DNA of 64,000 nt from Bacillus sanguinis (GCF_018332475.1 NZ_BOQB01000058.1:1-64000), one strand, 5' to 3'; counted from the first letter of the stretch, positions 33,665 through 42,893 are shown. Notes: generated by a model from the sequence alone, not told the origin. Numbers and translations are program-made.

Positions 33665-34989
33665 TAAATAAACATATTTAATAAAAGCGCAAAACCAAAT
33701 GCAATAAATGATAACAATGTCTCCAGCACCGTCCACGTTTTAAACGTTTCTTTTACTGTCAAACCTAAATATTCTTTTACAAGCCAGAAACCTGCATCGT
33801 TTACATGAGAAAACATTAACGATCCTGCACCGGTTGCAATAACGAGCAATTCTAAATTTACACCTGACATGTGCTGAATAACTGGTGAAACAATCCCTGC
33901 TGCTGTCGTTAATGCTACAGTAGCTGATCCGGTCGCTATTCGAATTAAACCAGCTACCATGAAAGCTAATACGATTGGCGATAACGATATATGTTCTGCC
34001 ATTTGCGCAATCGCCGTTCCAACGCCGCTTTCAATTAATATTTGTTTAAATCCACCGCCTGCACCGATTATTAAAATAATGGAACCGACCGGTAATAAAC
34101 TTTCATCCGTTAATTTTTTAATCATCTTTTTATTAATACCTTGTCTCATGCCAAGTAAATAGAATGCTGCAAAACATGAAATAAGTAAAGCGATTACTGG
34201 ACTTCCAATAAACACAAAAAATTCAGTCATCTTTTTCGGTAATGAAATATATGGTGCAACGACTGATAAAATCATCAATACAACTGGTAATAAAATAATA
34301 AAGAATGAAACTTTACGACTCGGTAAATCAGTTGATACTGTCGTAACTCGAATAAGCTCTGGTTCATTTTCAGGTATAACCCTTTTATGTACCCACTTTG
34401 CAAATATTGGTCCTGCGATAATGGCTGTTGGTAACGCGATAAGTAATGAATATAAAAGTACCTTTCCTAAATTCGCGTTATAAATACCGATTGCTGTCAT
34501 CGCCCCTGGATGTGGAGGCACGAGCCCGTGAACAATAGATAATCCAGCAATAACAGGTAACGCAATTAATAATATATTTTGCTTCGTCGTTTTTCGGATG
34601 GAAATAACAAGTGGTAATAAAATGACGATCCCCACTTCAAAAAATACCGGAATCCCTATAACAAATCCTGCAAATAACATAGCCCACGGTAGTTTCTTCA
34701 CACCGAAAAATCGAATAAAGAAATCTGCCACTTGCATGCCGGCCCCTGAATCAGACATCATTTTTCCTAAAATTGTTCCGAGAGCTAAAATACCAACTAA
34801 ATGCCCTAGTACACTACCAACGCCAGATTCATAGGCAGTCACTATCTTCGTTAAATTCAATCCAGACATAATAGCTAAAAATAAACTCGCAACTGTTAAA
34901 CTAATAAATGCATGCCACTTCCACCATGATACCCCTAAAATAACAATCGCAATTGCAAGTAACGTGACGATTAATAAGTATATATCCAT
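33664..34989 (-). CDS. GntP family gluconate/sugar-acid:H+ symporter
   Basis: A polytopic permease of 441 residues of the GntP family, with the conserved GLVPPHPGAMTAI segment near 155-167 and the C-terminal HVNDAGFWLVKEY motif near 393-405. These proton symporters import gluconate and related aldonic acids. It ends the catabolic operon behind the GntR gene, from which it is separated by a terminator, so expression may also depend on its own promoter. AAGGGGAATCAGAG precedes ATG 34989. The operon's other enzymes suggest an amino- or keto-sugar acid as substrate. Confidence 0.92.
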   Translation of the reverse strand: MDIYLLIVTLLAIAIVILGVSWWKWHAFISLTVASLFLAIMSGLNLTKIVTAYESGVGSVLGHLVGILALGTILGKMMSDSGAGMQVADFFIRFFGVKKLPWAMLFAGFVIGIPVFFEVGIVILLPLVISIRKTTKQNILLIALPVIAGLSIVHGLVPPHPGAMTAIGIYNANLGKVLLYSLLIALPTAIIAGPIFAKWVHKRVIPENEPELIRVTTVSTDLPSRKVSFFIILLPVVLMILSVVAPYISLPKKMTEFFVFIGSPVIALLISCFAAFYLLGMRQGINKKMIKKLTDESLLPVGSIILIIGAGGGFKQILIESGVGTAIAQMAEHISLSPIVLAFMVAGLIRIATGSATVALTTAAGIVSPVIQHMSGVNLELLVIATGAGSLMFSHVNDAGFWLVKEYLGLTVKETFKTWTVLETLLSFIAFGFALLLNMFI

Positions 34990-35010
34990 CTCTGATTCCC
35001 CTTACTTTAT

Positions 35011-35040
35011 AAAAAAAGAGGGCGAATACCCTCTTTTTTA
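35011..35040 (-). terminator. terminator between gntR-type gene and gntP
   Basis: Ten-bp stem AAAAAGAGGG/CCCTCTTTTT (35013-35022 with 35029-35038) with T-run on both strands. Confidence 0.8.
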
Positions 35041-35763
35041 TACGTCATAATTTACTACATAATGCTGCATTTCTGTATTGTAGTAGCCTTCGCTATATTC
35101 AATTACTTCGCCAACTTCATCGTAAGAATAGCGCATACGTTTTAATAACGCTGTCCCCTCGTTTTCACCTAACGCTTCTGCAACAAAACTAGGAGCGGCT
35201 CCAACTGCGAATTCATCTCTGAAGTTTTCTAAATGAATGCCTCGGTCTTCAACTAAATCATAAAGCGATTGCAAGTCAAAGTCCGATAAATCAGTGCTTG
35301 CCATTCGTGCTGAGAAATAGTGCGTATAATGAATGTACGGTGCATCATTTAACGTATATAAACGTTCAATACGAAAACTCTCCTTACCAAATAATCGAAA
35401 CGGCACTGTTCCTTCTTCATTCTGAACAATTTCTGCTTTTAGCAATTTCTTCTGTACTTTATAGCCTTCTTCCACTAACACTTCAGTAAATTTCTTACCC
35501 TTTGACAGCTTTGTCGCAGAAGTATTACGGATGACTTTCGTTCCTTTACCGCTTTTCTTTTCCAAATACCCTTCTTGAGCAAGTTCTTTAATCGCATTTC
35601 GCACTGTAATTTTACTCACTTTGAACTCTTCTTCTAACTGTGGTTCGGAAGGAATATTCGTATGAATCGCATATACACCATGTAATATTCGATCACGAAT
35701 AATATTTTTTATTTGTAAATATAATGGTCCTTTTTTCCTCGTTACGTTCACCGTTACACCCAC
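35038..35763 (-). CDS. GntR/HutC-family transcriptional regulator
   Basis: A protein of 241 residues: N-terminal winged helix (about 10-78; PLYLQIKNIIRDRI and PSEPQLEEEFKVSKITVRNAI) and a C-terminal UTRA ligand domain ending EYSEGYYNTEMQHY. It probably represses the operon in the absence of a phosphorylated sugar-acid intermediate. The frame starts with a GTG that overlaps the last base of the kinase stop, and AAAGG is only two bases away, so the true start may be a later GTG at 35751. The 12-bp palindrome at 39820-39831 is a candidate operator. Confidence 0.88.
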   Translation of the reverse strand: MGVTVNVTRKKGPLYLQIKNIIRDRILHGVYAIHTNIPSEPQLEEEFKVSKITVRNAIKELAQEGYLEKKSGKGTKVIRNTSATKLSKGKKFTEVLVEEGYKVQKKLLKAEIVQNEEGTVPFRLFGKESFRIERLYTLNDAPYIHYTHYFSARMASTDLSDFDLQSLYDLVEDRGIHLENFRDEFAVGAAPSFVAEALGENEGTALLKRMRYSYDEVGEVIEYSEGYYNTEMQHYVVNYDV

Positions 35764-36779
35764 TACCTTTCTACATCACCTACTGATGCCGTCATTGCCC
35801 GAAGTATATCCTTCTCTGATGACATTGGCGTATCACCGACGATTGTATGTGCAAGCATTCCAGCTGCTGACGCAAATGAAACAGCTTTCTCTGGTGCAAA
35901 CTCTTCTATCTCGCCATGAATAATCCCGCTCGTATAAGCATCTCCAGCACCTATTCTATCATATACAGAAAACGTAAGTGTTTTTGCAAAAGTGAACGTT
36001 CCATCTTTACATATAAATCCGCGAAGTGAATGTGTATTATCACTATTAATAGAGCGATGTGTACCAGCAATTGTAGCGATACTATACGTTTCAGCTACCT
36101 TTGGAATAAGATCAACAAGCTGCGCCTCTCGCTCCGTCTCTTCTGTTTTCATTCCAAGAACAAACATCGCATCTTTTTCATTCATCATTACAATATCACC
36201 AAGAGCCAGCATTTCTTCATAATGCGGTTTCGCCTGCTCGTATCCGTCTTCTCCCCAAAGAGATGGACGATAATTGCAATCAAAAACGACAGTGCCTCCG
36301 TTTTCTTTAACTGCTTTCGCTAAAGATTTCATATGATGGCGTACAGTATCATTCATCGCAAGTGTAATCCCGCAAAAATGAACGATATCAATTTCCTTTG
36401 CGACTTCTTCAAATTGATACATTTCTTCACATGCCGTATTGAAACTACTTTCTAATCGATTCGAATATGTAACGCGGCTTGCACGTGCTCCAAATCCATT
36501 TTCTAAAAAGTACATACCGACATATTTGCCGCCTCTTGAAACAAGTGAGGTTTGCACACCTAACTTTTGAATGTAAGATAATGCAGCATCCCCAACCGAG
36601 TTTTCCGGTAAAGTAGAAATAAGAAGCCCTTCATGCCCGAGATGAGAAAGTGCTGCTGCCACGTTCACACCTGTACCAGAAAATGAGTAATTTAATGTGT
36701 TAGCTTGTGATAACAATTCATATCCTGGTACTTGCAGGCGCATCATCACTTCGCCAAATGCTGCAATTTTTTTACGCAT
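35763..36779 (-). CDS. PfkB-family sugar kinase, KDG-kinase-like
   Basis: A protein of about 338 residues from ATG 36779, which overlaps the aldolase end. It has the ribokinase-family substrate region at the N-terminus (FGEVMMRL...SGTGVNVAAALSHLG) and the ATP-binding and catalytic motif DRIGAGDAYTSGI near 268-280, with Asp as base. The best functional fit is phosphorylation of 2-keto-3-deoxygluconate or of the incoming sugar acid, making the substrate of the adjacent aldolase. Ribosome site is weak, so translation is probably coupled to the upstream gene. Confidence 0.88.
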   Translation of the reverse strand: MRKKIAAFGEVMMRLQVPGYELLSQANTLNYSFSGTGVNVAAALSHLGHEGLLISTLPENSVGDAALSYIQKLGVQTSLVSRGGKYVGMYFLENGFGARASRVTYSNRLESSFNTACEEMYQFEEVAKEIDIVHFCGITLAMNDTVRHHMKSLAKAVKENGGTVVFDCNYRPSLWGEDGYEQAKPHYEEMLALGDIVMMNEKDAMFVLGMKTEETEREAQLVDLIPKVAETYSIATIAGTHRSINSDNTHSLRGFICKDGTFTFAKTLTFSVYDRIGAGDAYTSGIIHGEIEEFAPEKAVSFASAAGMLAHTIVGDTPMSSEKDILRAMTASVGDVER

Positions 36780-37527
36780 ATTGATCAACTAACTTCTTCA
36801 CGACTGCTAATAATTCGCGAACATCTTCTGTTTTCGTATTACCAGTTTCCTTATCAATAATAGAAGAGTACACGTGCGGGATAACTTGCTCTACATTTGC
36901 CTCTAGCGCAATACGTACAATTGTTTCGAAGTTTTCTTTATCAATTCCGCCTGTTGGCTCTAATGCAAACCCTTCTTCTGCACATGCTTTCGCAACTGCG
37001 CGATATTCTTCTTCATGAGCTAGCCCTTTCATCGGGAAGTACTTCAATGAATTTCCGCCCATATCACGTACAAGTGCGATCGCTGTTTTAATTGGAACAA
37101 TTGCTTTTTCTTCTCCAGCCGCACTAATTGGACCAGTAGAAATATTTACGTAACCTACTTTTCCTGTTGGTGATACTAAACTATTAATCCAGCTATCTTT
37201 TCCGCCAAGATTTGCACGCGTTGCCCCAACTGAAGGGAACACTTGGTTAATATGGCTACCAGGATAATGCTTCGCAATTTCAGCTACAACTGCTGCTTGG
37301 CGATTATCTCCTGCTCCTAGTCCGATTGATACAGCATCATCAATTTCTTTTCCGTATGCTTTCATCGCTGTAACAGCTTCTTCTACAGTTGGGTAATCTT
37401 TTGATAACACTCCTACTACTACATAACCTTCTGCTGCTTCAAAAATATCTTTCGCATTTTGGATATTGTTCGCTAATACATTTAATGCTACGCGGCCTTT
37501 ATAAAAACGTTTTTGAATGTTTGTCAT
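36772..37527 (-). CDS. KDGP aldolase, DgaF-like
   Basis: A protein of 251 residues matching the DgaF-type 2-dehydro-3-deoxy-6-phosphogluconate aldolases. It would split KDPG into pyruvate and glyceraldehyde 3-phosphate. Visible family features are the KGRVALNVLANN N-terminus, GLGAGDNRQAAVV near 69-81 and LKYFPMKG near 155-162, with the Schiff-base Lys probably in that segment. It lies between the DgaE-like and the kinase genes with 1-base spacing and a short overlap. Confidence 0.87.
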   Translation of the reverse strand: MTNIQKRFYKGRVALNVLANNIQNAKDIFEAAEGYVVVGVLSKDYPTVEEAVTAMKAYGKEIDDAVSIGLGAGDNRQAAVVAEIAKHYPGSHINQVFPSVGATRANLGGKDSWINSLVSPTGKVGYVNISTGPISAAGEEKAIVPIKTAIALVRDMGGNSLKYFPMKGLAHEEEYRAVAKACAEEGFALEPTGGIDKENFETIVRIALEANVEQVIPHVYSSIIDKETGNTKTEDVRELLAVVKKLVDQYA

Positions 37528-37528
37528 T

Positions 37529-38632
37529 TTAGTTTCCCCCTACAATTTCTCTCATTTTTTCTTCAATTACATGTATGTCATCACCTTGAAGTGGACGTGG
37601 ATCGATATCAAAGAACCCTTGTCTTACTCCATAATCACGTGTATAAATCGCGATTTCCCCTTCGCGTAATGCAGTCACAACGTCTTTTGCCGATTTATTT
37701 AATTCTTCCTCGTTAATATGAATACGAGCTCTAAAGATTGCTCTTCCCGCTTCATCTTGAACGATTGTTACATTTACGCCGTTTAATTCTTTTAGCGGCA
37801 TAAGTACTTGTAACAACTCTTTTTCTTGCTCACTCTTATCTTCTTTTACTCCGTACTCATCAAGCGCTTGAAGTAAGCCAAATGTTGTTTCTTTCCCAAC
37901 TTTCATACTTCTTCCGATGCAATGTAATTGCACTTTCAGCCACTCAATATACTTTCTTTTACCACCGACAATACCAGAAGTAGGTCCTTCAATTGCCTTT
38001 GAACCGCTATAAATGGCAAGGTCTGAATACTTCACATATTTTTGAATATCTTCTTCAGCTGCCGCATCGACGATAAGTGGGATGTTATTTCGCTGTGCTA
38101 CTTCCCATGCTTCTTCAACAGAAATCATATTTTTTTGCACGGCATGATGGGATTTCACATAAAGAATCGCTGCTGTGTTTTCACCAATTGCGTCTTCTAT
38201 ATGCTCTGCTTTCCCTTCATTTGCATAACCAACTTCTACAAGTTTTCCTCCGCCTAAGTAAATCATCGTTTCAACAGGAGCACCGTATTGAACGTTATGA
38301 CCTTTTAACATAATCACTTCGTTTTTCGCGATTACTTCTTGATGGAGTCTTTCACTTTTACGGCGATTTCCTTCTGTAACGATACCAGCGATAGAAAGCG
38401 CAATTCCGCTCGATGCTGAATTCACAACGACCGCTGCCTCTGAGTCTAGAATTCTCGCAATATGGTCTCCTGCTTTATCTACTAAATCAGCAATTTCCAC
38501 ATAATTTTGTCCACCATGTTTCATCGCATCCATAACTGTATCTGTAGGAGCGGATACACCTAAAATACTCATTCTACCGCTCGCATTAATCACTCTTTTC
38601 AATCCGTACTTAGCATTCAATGAATGACCCAT
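37529..38632 (-). CDS. DgaE-like PLP-dependent ammonia-lyase
   Basis: A protein of 367 residues of the SelA-related PLP enzyme group that includes DgaE (D-glucosaminate-6-phosphate ammonia-lyase). The PLP Lys is in LAIYSGSKAIEGPTSG near 207-222, preceded by the IVDAAAEED pocket. It would remove ammonia from an amino sugar-acid phosphate to give KDPG. Start ATG 38632 overlaps the amidohydrolase gene by 23 bases; GGGG lies nine bases upstream. In Salmonella DgaE/DgaF work with a PTS; here a GntP permease and a kinase replace it. Confidence 0.88.
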   Translation of the reverse strand: MGHSLNAKYGLKRVINASGRMSILGVSAPTDTVMDAMKHGGQNYVEIADLVDKAGDHIARILDSEAAVVVNSASSGIALSIAGIVTEGNRRKSERLHQEVIAKNEVIMLKGHNVQYGAPVETMIYLGGGKLVEVGYANEGKAEHIEDAIGENTAAILYVKSHHAVQKNMISVEEAWEVAQRNNIPLIVDAAAEEDIQKYVKYSDLAIYSGSKAIEGPTSGIVGGKRKYIEWLKVQLHCIGRSMKVGKETTFGLLQALDEYGVKEDKSEQEKELLQVLMPLKELNGVNVTIVQDEAGRAIFRARIHINEEELNKSAKDVVTALREGEIAIYTRDYGVRQGFFDIDPRPLQGDDIHVIEEKMREIVGGN

Positions 38633-39710
38633 TAATTACAACCCCTTTCGTATCAATCCTTTTTTCAGCAATGCGCTGATCCCCTTCTGAATCAATTAAC
38701 GTAACCTTTTCATCTTTCACCGTAAATAAAGTTAAGTTTGCAATATCGCCTTCTTGAATACGGCCAAGCTCTGGTTTTTTAAGCCACTCTGCTGCATTTT
38801 TCGTCACCGCATCAATTACTTCTTCTAGCGGATAACCTAAGTAAAGGAATTTTGAAAGAACGTGAGCCATACTATACACTGGACCATGCACACGATTCTT
38901 CCGATAAATATCTGTACTAATTGTATTAAGCGCAATACCGTGACGCTTCGCTGCCTCTGCTACTTTAAAAGAAAAACTAGCATTGCCGTGACCTACATCT
39001 AAATGAACACCGCGGTTCACTGCATCTAGTAACACAGGTAGCGGTTTGCCTTCTTCATCAAATAAATTATTTTCTTTCCCGTTTAAGTAATGTGTAATAA
39101 CATCATCTTTTTCTAAAAGAGGTACAACTTCCTCAATGCGAGGAGGCGCTGAACCGATATGTACCATAATCGGTAATGATGTTTCGCGAGATAAAGAGCG
39201 CGCTATATGAAGCGGTTCAATTCCACTATCACAAACGACACTTTTACTCATTCTCGCCTTTAACCCAACGATTACATCTTTATATTTTTCTACTGCTTCT
39301 ATTACTTTCTCTTTATCGATCCATTCCATATTGGATAATTCATCAATTCGTTTCAAACCGATGCGAGAAATATTTAAAAAAGCAAATAAATTCGTCTTTG
39401 CCTGTTCTCTACTTTTTACTAAATCTGCAATGCGATCAGCTCCGCAGCTACCTGCATCAACAATTGTCGTTACCCCTTGCTTAACGCCAATTTCATCCAC
39501 CTCATCGCCATACGGATCAAACTCTGGAAAAGCATGAACGTGTAAATCAATCCAACCACTCGATACGTAAGTACCTGAGTAATCAAGAACCTTTCCACCC
39601 TCACCAGCACCAGCTTTCGTCACCTGTGCGATTTTATTATTTTCAATTACAATGTCAATCTCTTCCCCGTTCACACGTTTCACATTACGTAGTACGAATC
39701 GTTCTGTCAT
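38610..39710 (-). CDS. amidohydrolase/deacetylase family metallohydrolase
   Basis: A protein of 366 residues of the amidohydrolase superfamily: metal-binding WIDLHVHAFPEFDPYGD near 52-68, the probable carboxylated Lys in VIVGLKARMSK near 146-156, His in IMVHIGSAP and the HYLNG and DVGHGNASF segments. It is the first gene of the operon and most likely removes an N-acyl group or opens a ring from the imported sugar acid before the DgaE/DgaF steps. The substrate is not determined. The start at ATG 39710 is preceded by AAAGGGTGGAAGTACA. Confidence 0.87.
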   Translation of the reverse strand: MTERFVLRNVKRVNGEEIDIVIENNKIAQVTKAGAGEGGKVLDYSGTYVSSGWIDLHVHAFPEFDPYGDEVDEIGVKQGVTTIVDAGSCGADRIADLVKSREQAKTNLFAFLNISRIGLKRIDELSNMEWIDKEKVIEAVEKYKDVIVGLKARMSKSVVCDSGIEPLHIARSLSRETSLPIMVHIGSAPPRIEEVVPLLEKDDVITHYLNGKENNLFDEEGKPLPVLLDAVNRGVHLDVGHGNASFSFKVAEAAKRHGIALNTISTDIYRKNRVHGPVYSMAHVLSKFLYLGYPLEEVIDAVTKNAAEWLKKPELGRIQEGDIANLTLFTVKDEKVTLIDSEGDQRIAEKRIDTKGVVINGSFIEC

Positions 39711-39819
39711 TGTACTTCCACCCTTTTCTATAAGAAGCCATAAGAATACGCTTACATTAAAGTTTCATTTTATATCTCTTTCACACGTTTAGCGTAACAC
39801 AAAAAAAGAGAGAAGTAAA

Positions 39820-39831
39820 TATAACGTTATA
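39820..39831. promoter_or_regulatory. 12-bp palindrome upstream of the sugar-acid operon
   Basis: TATAACGTTATA, a perfect palindrome about 110 bases before the amidohydrolase gene; a candidate HutC-type GntR operator. Confidence 0.4.
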
Positions 39832-39880
39832 ATGTTTAAAAATAAAAGATACTCCTCAAAATGCTGATAGTACAGGAAAT

Positions 39881-40003
39881 TATATCAACGATTTTTCGAA
39901 TATATCTATCATAACTTACAATATATCAACGATTTTTCAATTATATCTATCGTAACTCAAAATATATCAACGATTCGACAAGGAATATCGATTTACCGAC
40001 AAA
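39881..40003. repeat. 41-bp tandem repeat, about 2.5 copies
   Basis: Units start at 39881, 39922 and 39963, each with TATATCAACGATT; the first two are nearly identical over 41 bases and the third degenerates after about 15. The unit contains TATCAACGAT and its near-complement ATCTATCGT. The stretch has no coding frame. It lies between the sugar-acid operon and the vanY terminator. Confidence 0.85.
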
Positions 40004-40028
40004 ACCGCCAATCTCTTTCTTATATACG

Positions 40029-40062
40029 AAAAGGCTGCCCCAAAAGGGAACAACCTCTTTAT
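40029..40062 (-). terminator. vanY-like gene terminator
   Basis: On the minus strand GGTTGTTCC pairs with GGGGCAGCC (several G-U pairs), followed by TTTTCG. Right after the stop codon. Confidence 0.7.
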
Positions 40063-40923
40063 CTATTCCTGAACCGTCACAATAACCCCATCCATATTAT
40101 TCCCGGAAATTTCATACTGCTTATTCACTGGGACACTCACTTTCATATTCCCTGAAACTTTATAATAAGAAACCGTATATTTCTTACCTTCCACATCGGT
40201 TGTGATTTCTTTTTCCTCTTTTAAGAAATCTAAGTATTCCTCTAATGTAATTTTCTTTTTTTGCATAATTGCGCTATGAGGTAAGCCGACATAACGAATG
40301 TGCCATGGCTCATATTGAATGCCTGTAATATCACTTTTATTTTTCGGGTAGCGTAACACAAAGCCGTGCTTCCATACGTTTTCTGCAACCCACTTACCTT
40401 CAGGAGCTTTCTCCATTTTCTTTTGTGTTGATCCAACGTCCAGTGATAATCCTAAATTATGTTCACTATATCCTGCTGGAAGTGCATAGTCTGATCCCAT
40501 TTCTTTATATAATTTACTTTGTTCTTTAAAATCTCGATACCCACTACTCATTAAGAAATGCTGTACTCCATCTTTTCCAGCTGCATCGACAACGTTCAAA
40601 AACTTTTTTACAACTCCCTTTGATAAGCGAAGATTTCTATCAAATATTACATAGCCCCTTACTAATTCACTATTATGATTTACATTTATAATATCGGACC
40701 TAATACTATCTTTTTTTACTGGGTAATCTTTGTTAACTAATAATAAATCCCCTTTATAAATTTCATCTTTTGTAATCTCCACCTTTTCCATATTGGCAGC
40801 CTTTACTGCACTATTTTCCCCGCCGATTTTCACATCAATTTCCTTTTGAAACAACGGTGATATATAAACGCCTACACAGATTGTGCATGCTATAAAAAAA
40901 GAAATAAATACCCACTTTTTCAT
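40063..40923 (-). CDS. vanY: VanY-type D-Ala-D-Ala carboxypeptidase
   Basis: A protein of 286 residues with an N-terminal signal anchor (about 5-24) and an M15B peptidase domain. Zinc and catalytic motifs are visible: SEHNLGLSLDVG (His near 153, Asp near 160) and EPWHIRYVG (Glu, His near 207). It trims terminal D-Ala from peptidoglycan pentapeptides outside the membrane. It follows the vanS-like kinase gene after 82 bases on the same strand. The vanH, vanA-type ligase and vanX genes are absent nearby, so glycopeptide resistance of the enterococcal type is not indicated. Confidence 0.92.
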   Translation of the reverse strand: MKKWVFISFFIACTICVGVYISPLFQKEIDVKIGGENSAVKAANMEKVEITKDEIYKGDLLLVNKDYPVKKDSIRSDIINVNHNSELVRGYVIFDRNLRLSKGVVKKFLNVVDAAGKDGVQHFLMSSGYRDFKEQSKLYKEMGSDYALPAGYSEHNLGLSLDVGSTQKKMEKAPEGKWVAENVWKHGFVLRYPKNKSDITGIQYEPWHIRYVGLPHSAIMQKKKITLEEYLDFLKEEKEITTDVEGKKYTVSYYKVSGNMKVSVPVNKQYEISGNNMDGVIVTVQE

Positions 40924-41005
40924 TTCTAGTTCCTCCTTAACGTAACTTACGTATAGAATAGAAAAAACTATTAAAATAAAAAGTGGGGTAAAGTTTAAAT
41001 TTTTA

Positions 41006-42112
41006 TTAAATTGTTAAGCTCTCGTCTTTTGGCAATCTCACTTCAAACATTGTTCTAACTACATTACTTTCAGCAGAAATTGTACCGTTATGTTGCTCAA
41101 CAATATTTTTCGCAATAAACAGTCCAAGTCCTGTCCCGCCACGGTTCTCAGTTCTCGATTTATCACCTGTATAAAACATATCAAAAAGATACGGTAAATC
41201 TTCTTCTGGAATGCTATCTCCATAATTCATAACTTGTACGACAACTTCTTCATTATCGATATACCCATTCAGATCAACAAATTGCCCGTCATATCCGTAT
41301 CGAACGGCATTTGTTAACAAGTTTTCAAATACTCTAGCTAACAATTTTCCATCACCGTTAATCGGCAAATGAGGATCAACATTCAATCTAGCTTCTAAAT
41401 GATGTTTCTCTAATAACGGATACAATTCCTCATCTAGCTGCATGAGTAGCTCACTTATATCAATCGGCTTTTTATCCAGCTTTAGCATGCCATAATTCAT
41501 ACGTGTAATTTCAAATAACTCATCAATTAAACTTTCGAGCCTTTGCGATTTCGTATATGCAATCGTGGAAAAATGTTTAATTTGTTCCTTTGTTAAGTTC
41601 TCATCTTTAAGAATTAAATCTAAATATCCTAACACGGATGTTAATGGTGTCCTTAAATCATGAGCCAAATTCACAACGAGCTGGTCTTTACTACTTTCAG
41701 CAAAGTCTCCTCTTTCCACAGCTTCTTTTAATTTTTCACTCGCAACATTTATTTCACGCGCGATATCTCCAAACTCATCATTTGATGAAATTTGAACTTG
41801 TTTTGTAAAATCTCCGTTCGCAAGATGATGAATCCCATTAGAAATTTCATCAAAGTATTTTAAATACGGTTTTGTCAAAAAGAAGAAAAAGATAATAGAT
41901 AACGGGATAAAGAAAATTAAAAAGAAGTTAATGTCTCCAAATTCTCTTACGATTGACCTAAATTGCGCTAATGGCTCTTCGTAGCGAACCATCGTTTTAT
42001 AATACAACTGCAATCCTTTATAAATTATATAAGTTACAGTTGCAGCGAGCACCATACTTAACGCAAATAAGGTAATCATTTTAAATCGAAAGCTTTTCAT
42101 CATGTTACCCAT
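41006..42112 (-). CDS. vanS: VanS-like sensor histidine kinase
   Basis: A kinase of 368 residues: two helices (about 12-32 and 58-76) with a short extracellular loop, HAMP, HisKA with VNLAHDLRTPLTS (His near 149) and HATPase_c with GGTGLGLFIAKN. The layout and sequence style match VanS and related wall-stress kinases. The start overlaps the response regulator stop by eight bases and has no strong ribosome site, so coupling is likely. The symbol reflects family resemblance and the vanY neighbour, not proven glycopeptide sensing. Confidence 0.85.
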   Translation of the reverse strand: MGNMMKSFRFKMITLFALSMVLAATVTYIIYKGLQLYYKTMVRYEEPLAQFRSIVREFGDINFFLIFFIPLSIIFFFFLTKPYLKYFDEISNGIHHLANGDFTKQVQISSNDEFGDIAREINVASEKLKEAVERGDFAESSKDQLVVNLAHDLRTPLTSVLGYLDLILKDENLTKEQIKHFSTIAYTKSQRLESLIDELFEITRMNYGMLKLDKKPIDISELLMQLDEELYPLLEKHHLEARLNVDPHLPINGDGKLLARVFENLLTNAVRYGYDGQFVDLNGYIDNEEVVVQVMNYGDSIPEEDLPYLFDMFYTGDKSRTENRGGTGLGLFIAKNIVEQHNGTISAESNVVRTMFEVRLPKDESLTI

Positions 42113-42803
42113 TGAAAGTATAACCTACCCCCCACACTGTTTTTATTAACTTATCTTTTCTTTTATCTTCCCCAAGTTTTTTCCGTAACGTACGAATATG
42201 TACCATAACTGTATTTCCACCTTCATAATAACCATCTGCCCATACTTGCTGAAAAATATTTTCCACATTGTACACTTTCTTCGGATGGCTCGCTAATAAA
42301 TATAAAATATCGAACTCTTTCGGTGTTAACTCAATTTGCTCACCATATACATCAACCGTTCGGCGCTCAGGATCAATCACAACCCCACCTATCGCTAAAG
42401 CAGACTTGCTCTCCGCTACTTTCGGCTGATTTAACGTAAGAAATCGGCGTAATTGTGCATTTACACGCGCAACTAATTCAATCGGTGTAAAAGGTTTCGT
42501 CATATAATCATCTGCGCCTAATACTAGACCTGTCACCTTATCAAAATCGGATGTTTTCGCACTCAAGAAAATGATCGGCATATGATGCTTCGCGCGAATT
42601 TGACGCGTCACCTCATACCCATCCATTTTCGGCATCATAATATCTAAAACCACTAAGTCGATTGGCTGCGTTTCAATAATATGAACTGCCTCTTCCCCAT
42701 CCGCTGCCTTCACAACATGGTACCCTTCTTTTTCTAAATGTATCTCAATTAAATCAGCAATTTCTGCCTCATCATCCACTATTAAAATTGAAATGCGCTT
42801 CAT
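42105..42803 (-). CDS. vanR: VanR-like OmpR-family response regulator
   Basis: A protein of 232 residues with receiver domain (Asp54 in VVLDIMMPKMDG, MTKPFTP Lys near 103) and winged-helix domain ending IKTVWGVGYTFNG. First gene of the vanR-vanS-vanY-like operon on the minus strand. AAAGGGGGAGTAAA precedes ATG 42803. It should activate its own operon under cell-wall stress; no clear operator repeat was identified in the short upstream region. Confidence 0.86.
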   Translation of the reverse strand: MKRISILIVDDEAEIADLIEIHLEKEGYHVVKAADGEEAVHIIETQPIDLVVLDIMMPKMDGYEVTRQIRAKHHMPIIFLSAKTSDFDKVTGLVLGADDYMTKPFTPIELVARVNAQLRRFLTLNQPKVAESKSALAIGGVVIDPERRTVDVYGEQIELTPKEFDILYLLASHPKKVYNVENIFQQVWADGYYEGGNTVMVHIRTLRKKLGEDKRKDKLIKTVWGVGYTFNG

Positions 42804-42861
42804 TTTACTCCCCCTTTATACGCTCGATTTTAAACTAGTCTATCCAATTTGTACAATACGA

Positions 42862-42889
42862 AAAGGTTACTCATAAGAGTAACCTTTGT
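42862..42889 (-). terminator. menC terminator
   Basis: Perfect 11-bp stem AAAGGTTACTC/GAGTAACCTTT (42862-42872 with 42877-42887), 4-base loop, ending the men operon. Confidence 0.8.
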
Positions 42890-42893
42890 TATT

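Noticed and set aside
39881-40003. CRISPR array
   Set aside because: The whole 41-base unit repeats, without unique spacers, and no cas genes are present.
40063-42803. Acquired vancomycin-resistance operon
   Set aside because: vanH, D-Ala-D-Lac ligase and vanX genes are missing, and base composition matches the surroundings.
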